Assembly (NCBI GenBank): GCA_014825775.1
Contig: MVAQ01000317.1
Location: forward strand, 1 to 20,556
Direction of reading: 5' to 3'
DNA: 20,556 nt
From: Krasilnikovozyma curviuscula
Taxonomy: Eukaryota > Basidiomycota > Tremellomycetes > Cystofilobasidiales > Mrakiaceae
This document shows, piece after piece, positions 1-7,780 of this stretch (position 1 is its first letter; each line of letters starts with the position of its first letter). Made by a program: the position numbers and the translations under genes. The notes under the pieces were generated by a model, which saw only the letters and a program-made list of their open reading frames with translations, made no database searches and was not told the DNA's origin.

Positions 1-929
1 GTCTTCTACTATTCCAAGATCTCATCAATTGCACAGAAGAAATATCTCTTTGCTGCATCACAGACAAGTCTCCCATTGGCTCCAGAAATCCGTCTCGTCC
101 CCGCAATCCTGGGTGGCGTGTTGATTCCAGTGTCGTTGATTGCTTTCGCCTGGGTGTCAGGGCCAAAGATTCACTGGATCGCACCTACAGTTTGTATTAT
201 GCGTAAGTCCTCCAATAATCTATACCATTTCGTTCATCGAGCTGTTGATTCTGACTATGATTCATGATACTGTCGCTGATATATAGCGTTTGGAGTTGGG
301 TAAGCGTCACATTCTCGCGTTCACACAGCAGCCGTTACTTATTCCCATCTCTTTACACGGTCAGAGTGATCCTTGTCTTTTTAGGTGTCTCAACATATCT
401 CGTCGACACATACCCCTCCTCTGTGGCTTCAGCTCTGTAAGCCCCTTCTTTACCAAATCTTCTATCCGAATCCTCAAGTCTGACCCCTTCCCTCTCTTCG
501 CAGCGCGGCAAACACGATCTTACGCTCGTTTATCGCCGGCGGTTTGCCTGAAGCGACACCGAGGTTGTTCACGACGTTCAGCACGCAATGGGCCATGACG
601 ATCGTCGGTGGCATGTCGCTGTTATGTCTGCCTCTACCATTCGTTTTCTATCGCTACGGCCAGTGCGTTTCTTCCACTTGCTCTATTTTTTCTCTGGGTA
701 AGTATAAATGTGTTCCATTCGTTCTGATGATGTCCATTTTTCGCATAACAGTGTCATTCGACGAACCTCAAAGCGCGCAATGACTTTCGCGTCGGATTTG
801 AGAATCGTTGGCAGTGCTGAGGAATCGGGCATGCCTTTCGAAGAGGACAAAGCAAAGGCCAATGAACTCAGGTCGGAGGAATCGTCGTTGAGCGGGGGTA
901 GTCCGTCAGAGGAAAGTCACACGAAGTGA
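1..929 (+). CDS. MFS drug/polyamine transporter (DHA1-like), 3' part of gene
   Basis: The gene is partial, with its 5' end outside the window. Model: join(<1..202, 287..299, 365..436, 504..662, 752..929), giving 207 C-terminal residues; all introns are GT-AG and phases are consistent. The protein resembles the second half of fungal major facilitator proton antiporters of the TPO/bicyclomycin-resistance type, which export drugs or polyamines at the plasma membrane. Visible family features in order are an APEIRLVPAILGG segment leading into a membrane helix, an HWIAP segment, PFGVG built across a 13-nt exon, a VDTYPSSVASALAANTILRS stretch and a final helix ending in FVFYRYG. A hydrophilic, acidic, Ser-rich cytoplasmic tail follows, ending SEESHTK. 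The substrate cannot be told from sequence. The family call is firm; the 13-nt exon is supported by restoring the conserved PFG motif in frame. Confidence 0.9.
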
Positions 930-1050
930 TCGACTGTGTTCGACGCGTAGTGCTTCCCCTTTTCGCTCTTGCTTTTATTTTGTCACGGTTGTAGATACAT
1001 TTCTTTTTGATTTTTATTCTTGCTCCTGTTAGATAACCTTCTTGAATAGA

Positions 1051-1072
1051 TATTTATAGAGGGATCTCCCTC
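1051..1072 (+). promoter_or_regulatory. TATA-like element with adjoining 6-bp inverted repeat upstream of the DUF3605 gene
   Basis: TATTTATA lies at 1051-1058, about 170 bases before the ATG at 1228. It runs directly into an inverted repeat with arms GAGGGA and TCCCTC (1059-1064 and 1067-1072, 2-nt spacer). It could be a core promoter element, but its distance from the ATG is large and no transcription start is known. Confidence 0.3.
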
Positions 1073-1227
1073 ACTCTTCAAAAAACAAAACTTGAAGGCC
1101 ATCCGCTGCTATCTATAAGTTGCGGCTGTCCAGTTAAGATTTCCTCCGCACCGCCCCTTTATTTCTTACCCCCCGACCACGACCCCCTCTCTTTCCTTTT
1201 CAGAAGCCAGTATAGAAGGACGACGCC

Positions 1228-2227
1228 ATGACGGTCTCTCAACCTTCCTCCAGTGGTGGGCCAAAGCTTTTCTACCCGAAATGTATGCCTCCCGGCATCC
1301 CAACTGCTGAAGAGCTCGCGGCCTATCCGTCGATGTTTACCTGGCGTGACCTGAAAGACATCCTCATTCGCGGGTAAGCTCAACCTCCCCCCTCTTCTCC
1401 CGTCTTCTCACTGCTGACTAGCGTGTGCATCCTGAAAAGGGATCTGGGCGAGCTGAAGCGCCCGCCGGAGCTGCAGAGGATCTACGACATCTGGACTTTG
1501 GGCATGAAGCAGAAGTATGGCGGGTCGATGGAGGGGTACATCAAGAAGCACAGGATTCAGTATGGGAATGAGGACCAAGGGACGGAGGGAGGGGTGTTCA
1601 GAAGAGACGTGGGGGAAGGGGACGTGTGTCTGGCGGCGAACGACTGGCCGTATAGCCACCCTACGTGAGTAGTTTCCCCCTTTATTTCTTCATCCTCTGT
1701 TAGTGAGCCAGTGAAGAGGGGAAGAGTCAGGTGTGTTGGAAACAGGGTTGGAAGACAGAGAAAAAAAGGTACTGAGGCTGACAACCATGTTCGACTTGGA
1801 CTGCTTCAGGTTCATCAAACACGTCATAGTCTGGTCTGTCCCAGTCTTCTGTCTCTTACCTTCTTCCCTCTTTCTCATTGCCGTCTTCATTTGCCCTCAA
1901 CAGGACCCGCCTCACTCTCCTCCCCCCACACCTCATCACGCCGCAAGTCGCAGAGCAGGGAGTGTGCGGCTTCACCGGCTCCGAGGACACACAGGATGGC
2001 GGAGAGGCCGGTGAGGAGATGTGTGCATTCGTCAAGCAGAAATGGCCAGAGGACGAGTTTGAGACTGCTTGGGTACGTTCCACCATTCTCTCACTATGCG
2101 CGCCGCGACCAGAGCGTTTACTGACATCAGTGAGAGAACACAGTTTCTGAACCCGCCGAGGCTGCAGAGTGTGAAAGGCCTCGCGCATTTCCATGTGTTT
2201 GTCAGGTCGAAACTTGAAACCCCTTAG
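1228..2227 (+). CDS. DUF3605 domain protein
   Basis: Model: join(1228..1373, 1440..1664, 1810..1833, 1904..2072, 2144..2227), 215 aa. The protein matches the fungal DUF3605 family (function unknown) along its length. FTWRDLK is at residues 37-43, followed by a GDLGELKRPPE segment, a charged helix, LAANDWPYSHPT with DWPY at 117-120, HVIVW at 128-132, and the C-terminal signature QSVKGLAHFHVFVR near 196-209. The third coding exon is only 24 nt (FIKHVIVW), but it restores the DWPY...HVIVWTR spacing expected of the family. The ATG at 1228 is the first in frame with the conserved region. The gene is about 300 bp downstream of the MFS gene on the same strand and converges with family member A. There is no signal peptide or membrane segment, so it is probably soluble. 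The third intron, 145 nt, is longer than its neighbours. Confidence 0.87.
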
Positions 2228-2584
2228 AAGAAGGTCTCCTCGCCTGTCATTCTCAACCGAGCGCGCCATCAGCATCTATATTTCCCTTTTCTTTCTCATC
2301 CACATGGACAATTTCGCACGGACAATTCATTAGAAGATAGCGGAGACCCATTAGAAACCCGCTTTCAATATTTAGAGCTTCGTGAACACTATTTCTTTTT
2401 TGGTTAATACCAACCCCACCCGCCACTTAAGCTGTAGAAGCCCTCGGCAGTGATGACACATGCGTGCCCGTCGATCCTGTTGTCTTTTACCCATTATATT
2501 TCTCTCTCTCTTTCTTCCTCGTTTACTCAGACAGCAGTATCAAGGACAAAAGGCAACGGCGAGAAAGTCGCACTTAAAACATGA
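2228..2584. other. Intergenic, convergent 3' ends
   Basis: This stretch lies between the stop of the DUF3605 gene and the stop of member A, which converge. I see only CT-rich tracts (about 2497-2522) and no supported gene. Confidence 0.6.
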
Positions 2585-3311
2585 CTAGCCACTCGCTGTC
2601 AATGTATGCCTGCCCTCTCCCTCTGGCGCAACATACACCGGCAACCCTTCACCACTCCAATCGTCATCGTACCTGGGAACCGTATCTTCTTCCAACACCA
2701 GACGGTACACACACTCGTCCATCCTTGGCGCGTTGAGGATCAGCAACGGACGATGTGAGACGTCGTGTTTAAGCTGGAGGAGGAAGAGGAGGTACGTCTG
2801 TAAGTGGGGCCTGATGATCTATATTAAACAAAACCCCATCCACTACATTCAGTTCCATAGGGCATGCGAAAGGGACGAGGGGATCAGAGAGGGGACACGC
2901 ACGATAGACTCTCTCGCCCACCGCTCGATTGATGTCAAGCTCCTCAGGGCGCTTTTAGGCTGGCTCCGGCTCTGAGAGAGTAGCTTCGTCTTTGTATACC
3001 AGAGGAGTAAGGACCAGATGAAATGCGGTGTATACACGGAGGAATCTATCAGCAGATAAGGTGGTCTCGGTCAGTTTTCGGAGAGCCACACAAAAGAAGA
3101 TTGAGGGAAGAGGGTAGAAGGTAGAGGGAAGAGCAGACCAACTTCGATGGTTCCTCCCGATAAGCTTCATCATCTCGCTGGAACTGAATTGTGTGCTCGC
3201 GCTGTCGAGGATGCGGAGGTGGGTTTCGAGGAGGAGAGGTGGAGGGAGGGTGTACCAGGTCGTGTTGATGTTTTCGAGGAGGGGGAGAGAGGAGAAGGGA
3301 TTGGACGACAT
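2585..3311 (-). CDS. Family member A: WYxxPPP / paired (L/V)PxY small protein (short type)
   Basis: Model: complement(join(2585..2797, 2903..3045, 3143..3311)), 174 aa. I do not recognise a named domain. Exon 1 carries WYTLPPP (W19-Y20, P23-P25) and a helix-like LRILDS...EMMKLIG. Exon 2 carries VYTPHFIWSLLLWYTKTKL and the IERWARESI end. Exon 3 carries FLLQLKHDVSHRPLLILNAP and an acidic tail with VPRY (144-147) and LPVY (156-159). Intron 1 is phase 1 and intron 2 is phase 0, exactly as in members B, D, E and F, which is why I trust the less obvious donor inside the NHRS codons. No signal peptide or membrane helix is evident. It lies tandem with member B on the same strand, 608 bp apart. The ATG at 3311 is the first ATG in a frame that stays open further upstream. 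Function is unknown; the tail motifs suggest a WW-domain ligand (inference). Confidence 0.8.
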
Positions 3312-3919
3312 GTTGGTGTGTTCGTGGAATGCTGGAAGGTAGCGAAAATGAGGGGAGAGTGAAGAAAATGGGACGGAGTGTGGTCTGTAAATGTGGAGGG
3401 AATGAGGATGTTGTGGTGTGGAACGCGCGCCGAGCAAGAAATCCAGAGGGACTTGTGTTTTGTCAGCGAGTAACCGGCGATTTTCCGGAGGGAAGAGAGA
3501 TCGAGAGTGAAAGAGCGAAGAGAAGAAGAAGAGGATGGTTTCTGGCCCCTGCCCTCTTTATATTGTGGACCCCCTTCATCGACCGAGTCGCAAGGTGGAG
3601 GCGCCCAGCACAACCTGAACTCAGCTCAACCCAACTCCCTGCACCGGCCTCCACGGGGACACGTCCCACAAACAGAGTCAGAGCGGATTCTTATCTCGGA
3701 TCCGATCCTCACTCAAGTTAACAGTGCAATGACTCGTTGTCGCAGCGATACCAAGCGTCAGTGTTGTGTGCTCATACCGTCTGCGGGGCTCGCTCATCTC
3801 CTCACTCCTATGCTGACACGCATCCATCCATCATCTCATTCCAACAGAATATGAAGAGCATTACACATAATAGATAAGCTACAATGCAAGCTGAGAGCTT
3901 GAGTCAACTGGTAACCCTC
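3312..3919. other. Intergenic, upstream region of member A
   Basis: No gene is supported here. On the minus strand a TATAAAG box (3556-3562) lies about 245 bases before the ATG of member A. This may be its core promoter with a long leader. Small open frames on the plus strand near 3329-3854 have no recognisable content. Confidence 0.45.
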
Positions 3920-4611
3920 CTACAGCCCTGCTCCCTCGGCGTCCTCTTCACAGCGATACAACGGCAATCCCTCCCCTCTCCACTCCTCCCGGTAATTCGG
4001 CAGCACTTCCCTTCCCTCTCTGCTCGCTTCTAACGCCGTCTCATACCAGCAGTCGCTCATCCGCGGTGCGTCGATGATCATTTCGGGTCGACAGAGCACG
4101 TCGCGCCGGAGCTGGGAGATTACGAGACGGAAGAACGGGAGATGACATCGTATGAGCTGAGAACAAGACGAAAATCCAGTCAATCAGGAGGTTCAAAATG
4201 AAAGAGATAAAAAAAGAGGTACCATGCATCCCTCAGCCCACCTCTGTAAAGCCTCCAGACTTCCCAGCACCTGCTGCGGCCGTCGTTTGTGGGCGAGCTT
4301 TGACTTAGTATACTGCAATAGCAACGAAAATACGAAATGAGCGTTGTAGATATTTGGGTCTGGTTTTTTTTTTTTTTTTTGCTCAGTCAGCAGGCGCGCG
4401 CCTTGATGTAGACAGCGGTAGGAGGGAAAGGCGACACACCGGTGTGGTGGTATCGATCGAGCAGCAGCATGATGTCCCCCGAGGTGAACTTTGCGGGAGG
4501 GCAACTGAGATAACGGAGGTACTTCTCGACCGGGAGAGGCGGTGGGATGGTGTACCAGGTATGCTGGACGTCGGCGAGTTCGAAAGTAAAGGCGCCAAAC
4601 GAAGAGGTCAT
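3920..4611 (-). CDS. Family member B: WYxxPPP / paired LPxY small protein (short type)
   Basis: Model: complement(join(3920..4156, 4223..4359, 4440..4611)), 181 aa. It is a clear paralogue of A and F and the easiest member to read. WYTIPPP is at 19-25 and SGDIMLLLDRYHHT closes exon 1. Exon 2 holds DPNIYNAHFVFSLLLQYTKSKL and LQRWAEGCM. Exon 3 holds LPFFRLVISQLRRDVL, RPEMIIDAPRM and the tail with LPNY (155-158) and LPLY (167-170), 8 residues apart. Intron 1 (80 nt, phase 1) has an A17 run on the coding strand just before its CCAG acceptor. Intron 2 is 66 nt, phase 0. About 26 of 46 exon-2 residues match member F by eye. No signal peptide or membrane helix is evident. No known domain is recognised; a cytoplasmic adaptor or ubiquitin-ligase ligand is a guess from the tail motifs. 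Confidence 0.85.
4363..4380. repeat. Homopolymer T17 (A17 on the coding strand) inside intron 1 of member B
   Basis: A run of 17 T on the plus strand occupies about 4364-4380. On the coding (minus) strand it is an A17 tract a few bases before the 3' splice site, where a pyrimidine tract would be usual. Confidence 0.85.
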
Positions 4612-4704
4612 TCCGTGAAGGGGCTGGAGAAGAAAGAAGATGAAGTAAATGAGCTTTTCTAGGATAATAAATTCTTCTTACCTTTCTTGCTTGTTAAGAA
4701 ACGA

Positions 4705-4717
4705 AGATATATATAAA
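4705..4717 (-). promoter_or_regulatory. TATA box of member B
   Basis: A GTTTATATATATC element on the minus strand lies about 100 bases upstream of the member B ATG at 4611, a usual distance for a TATA box plus short leader. Confidence 0.45.
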
Positions 4718-4740
4718 CAACACCTACACGGGTCATTCAT

Positions 4741-4925
4741 CGGCGAAACAAACAAGGTTGGTTTTGCTTCGTCAGCAGCGCACAGAGTTGACTCACAGCT
4801 GCTGAAGCTTCAGCGTCAGAGATGACGAACGAACGGAGCCGACTCTTCAAAAGAAAAGAAGAAAAAGAGAAAGAAAATTGGTCGACGCAAGAGGAGGTGG
4901 AATGGTGTCGGTCAAGAAGCAAAAT
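4741..4925 (-). pseudogene. Possible decayed exon-1 copy of the WYxxPPP family
   Basis: On the minus strand, DTIPPPL (about 4890-4905) matches the WYTIPPPL region of member B at nucleotide level, with roughly 23 of 29 bases equal by eye. In another frame further on, a SRLRS...SDAEASAAVSQL stretch is loosely like the SRLDTRSEAEISSTDIILL stretch of member F. A CT-rich insertion and a frame change separate the two, no exon 2 or 3 follows, and the W-Y pair is missing. The same bases also read as LLLDRHHST in a second frame, resembling LLLDRYHHT of member B, so chance resemblance is a real risk. Confidence 0.27.
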
Positions 4926-5221
4926 AAAGATGGATACATCGCTCGCGGATCTGGCTGCTATAATAATTGAACCTTAACACAAAACTCCATGCTAAAATTC
5001 CACCAACCTAACATTTCTTCCTCTGTCCCTTCCTCTACGACTTTCCAATAACATCCTCACAGCTCGTTCCTATTCTCTTCCCAAATCACCTCTCGCACCC
5101 CCCTTCTCACCAGTACCCTTTGCATCTCGACTTGTCGCATTGACCCTGAGGCTGAAGAGGCGATGTTCAAAGCGACAGCGCTTCCAGAGCCGTAGCAACA
5201 GATGAGACTTGGAAGTCGAAG

Positions 5222-5237
5222 CCTCGCTCCAGCGAGG
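5222..5237. repeat. Perfect 7-bp inverted repeat upstream of the PEBP-like gene
   Basis: The arms CCTCGCT and AGCGAGG are separated by 2 bases, about 245 bases before the ATG at 5482. The right arm runs into AGGGG, the core of a stress-response-type element. It may be a dimeric factor site; nothing more can be said. Confidence 0.4.
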
Positions 5238-5481
5238 GGTGGGGATTTGTTTTCCTCTCTGACTTCACCCTTAGCAACGGTATATCATATCCTACTCAAA
5301 GTCTACAGTCTTCCTTCAGTCATTTGTGTTCATTGTTGATTTATTTATTTATTTTGGTTTGTTTGATTTTTTTTCCGAGCCGGCTCTCCAAAACACAGGG
5401 GTTTCGCGTCGACGCCTTGATTTTTTTCAAGGGGGGTTACTAACCACGACCCAGCTCCCGCATTTATTTCTACTTTCAACA

Positions 5482-6922
5482 ATGTTCACCAAGTCAGCCA
5501 TTGCAGTTCTCGCTGCTGCCAGCTCCGTCTACGCCCAGTCGACAGCCAGCCTCGTCCAGATCGAAGGTGCAGAGGCTAACTTCGTGCAGTACGTGTTCCC
5601 CATCAATGACTGTTGTTTTTCTGCCCCTCGTTCGTCGTTTCATCTCCCGCTCACGTCTTACTCTGGTATAATGTATAGATCCCACCTGGTTCCAGACTTG
5701 TTCTCTTCTGTCGTCTTCCAGGCCGTCTTGAACGTCTCTTTCAATGGCGTCCAAGCGTCGATGGGCCAACCTCAAGCTCAGACCGACGTCCAGTCTGAGC
5801 CAAGCATCACTGTCATCCCAGAGGGTACGTTTGAACTCTCATTCTCTGTATGAGAGGAAGAACGACATGTTATAAAAACAGGGTGACTTTTTCTGACGCC
5901 CTTTTTCTCCTTTTTGCCCATCGCTTCCTGCTTGGCACCCTTAAAACGCGTCGCCTCTTCGAAAATCCAAACAAACGCTTAATCAACAACAGGTGTGTTT
6001 TATTTCGCTATCGTATCTTTTTACATCAGAAGAACGATTATTTACTGACTAAATTGCTCCTGTCATTTGCTTCCTCCTCGGTCCAGCCAACGCAACTTCC
6101 ATCTTCACCTCAACGTCCGCTTTCACCATCGCCATGGTTGACCCCGCAGCTCCAGGAGCCGATCAATCTAGTGGACAGACCCGTCACTGGCTTCAGAACT
6201 CGGTCTACCTGTCGTCCAATGCTGCTGGTGGATACGGATTGAACTTCACCACCGGTAAACACACTCCTTTCGCTCGTGCCCTTTTCATTCTTCTGCAGAA
6301 GCTGACCCATTTCTTGGGCTGTTGTGAATGATAGATGCTATTACGACCTACGGAGGACCAGCTCCACCAGTCGACACCGGCCCTGTAAGCACAACTCCCA
6401 TCTTTCGTGCATCCACGTCCCCACTAACCTCACCCTCGCTTCTTTCCTACCATCTAGCACCGATACACCATTCTCCTCCTCCCCCAGCCCTCCACCTTCA
6501 GCCCTCCAGCCAACCTCTCCTCCCCCGGAGTGGCCATCTCCGCTTTCGACTTCCCAGCGTACATCTCTGAGTCTGGCCTTGGTCAACCCGTCGCAGGTTT
6601 CTACTTCACGGTCGAAAATGGAAACGCTACCTCTAGCATCACGACTTCTGCTGTTCAGGTTTGTCTCATTCCACTTCAGTCTGGTCTGTATGGGGGCGGT
6701 TTGTTTCTGACGCGACTGGTTCTTCACTAGACCGCAACCCTCCCAACCGCTGCTGCATCAGGTTCCGCCCAATCATCAGGAGCCTCGGCATCTGCTTCCA
6801 AGGCTGCTTCTTCAGGTGCTGCCGCGTCCGCTTCTGCCACCCACACCTCTGGCGCGGAGAGAATCGCTGCTACCGGTATCGCTGCCGTTGTTGTTGGTGG
6901 ATTGGTTGCTTTGTTCGCTTAA
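5482..6922 (+). CDS. Secreted PEBP-like protein with probable GPI anchor
   Basis: Model: join(5482..5588, 5679..5824, 6087..6254, 6335..6384, 6458..6658, 6731..6922), 287 aa. Residues 1-18 form a signal peptide, with likely cleavage at VYA-Q. The body matches the phosphatidylethanolamine-binding protein fold: LVPDLFSS and AVLNVSFNG early, AFTIAMVDPAAPG (DPxxP motif, D103-P107), RHWL at 117-120, GP joined across an intron to HRYTILLLPQP (H158-R159), and GQPVAGFYFTV near the domain end. A Ser/Ala-rich stalk (225-265) and a hydrophobic C-terminal tail ending VVVGGLVALFA suggest GPI attachment to the plasma membrane or wall. Several N-x-S/T sites (NVS, NAT, NFT, NLS) fit a secreted protein. Family ligands are phospholipids or small anions; the role here is unknown. 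The second intron is unusually long (262 nt). Confidence 0.92.
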
Positions 6923-7780
6923 ACGGTCTGCTTAATGCACCATCCTGGTCTTAGTAACCACCCATAAAGAATGTTTGTTGGCATGCGTTTCTCTTTCTTG
7001 TCACTCCTTTCGTCTCTCCCCAGCTAAAAAGCACACTTCGTTCGATACTATCACTAAAGAATATTAGTTTTTCTTTGGCATGGACATTGCATTATTCACA
7101 ACGCCAATGGTACAACGGCAAATCGCTGATCTGAGATGAGGTGAAACGCCTTTCAAATCGGTATCAGACAGAATCATTCGCGCATAGGCTCTCCTGACAG
7201 ATGCGCAAAGGCAGCGACACGGCGGAGGACAAGGTGACGGCGGATGAATGGAGAAACTCGGAACTCCCTTAAGCAGATTGATGGATACTGATGAGTTAGC
7301 TGAAGGCGAGATAGCGTATGAGAATCTATCGAGGGATTCCTTAGGAGGTGGCGCCTTTCGTTGCTGTGCTCGAGGTATCGACAGTGACACCGACAAATCC
7401 TATAGAAGAGAGAAAGATTCTATCAGTACAAAAATTCGTAAACCTCTCTCTCTCAACGCGTTTCACCTATAAATCCACTACAGAACCGCTAACGACGACA
7501 CATAACCCGGGAAATCAAGGAGCCTGGTGAGCCTTTGGAAGCTAGAATATATCTGTGCTACTCCAATACAGTACTTGAGTGTTTCAGATAGAACCCTCTA
7601 TTCCAGGGGCAAGAAAGCTGGATTTGCGTTGAATGTTTGAGGCGTCCTAAGTTTCGCTGGCCTCGAACTCTCGCCTGATTGAGCTGCTAACCAAACCCGC
7701 CCGCTGTACCTCGAAATGCTCAGCAGCAGCACTCAAACCCAAAAGATCCAGTAAAAACTCAAGAAGATTTGTCCCAGAAA
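6923..7780. other. Intergenic between the PEBP-like and esterase genes
   Basis: It carries the 3' flank of the PEBP-like gene and the promoter of the esterase gene. Open frames on both strands between 7064 and 7530 lack ATG starts or any recognisable content. No gene is supported. Confidence 0.5.

Larger units (their letters stand above)
4612..5481. other. Intergenic, divergent promoters of member B and the PEBP-like gene
   Basis: Apart from the possible family relic and the TATA box described separately, this region holds a 7-bp inverted repeat at 5222-5237 followed by a G-rich AGGGGTGGGG stretch, and T-rich repeats of TTTA near 5340-5355 before the PEBP-like gene. Confidence 0.5.

Noticed and set aside
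1711..2275. Several overlapping open frames on both strands across the DUF3605 gene
   Set aside because: They are other-frame shadows of exons and introns of the DUF3605 gene, whose motifs fix the true frame.
7064..7396. Minus-strand open frame of about 110 codons in the gap before the esterase gene
   Set aside because: No ATG at its start, no recognisable motif, and Pro/Cys/Ser-rich composition typical of non-coding frames.
7640..7700. CTCGAACTCTCGCCT stretch resembling the complement of a tRNA B-box
   Set aside because: No matching A-box at a suitable distance and no cloverleaf can be drawn.
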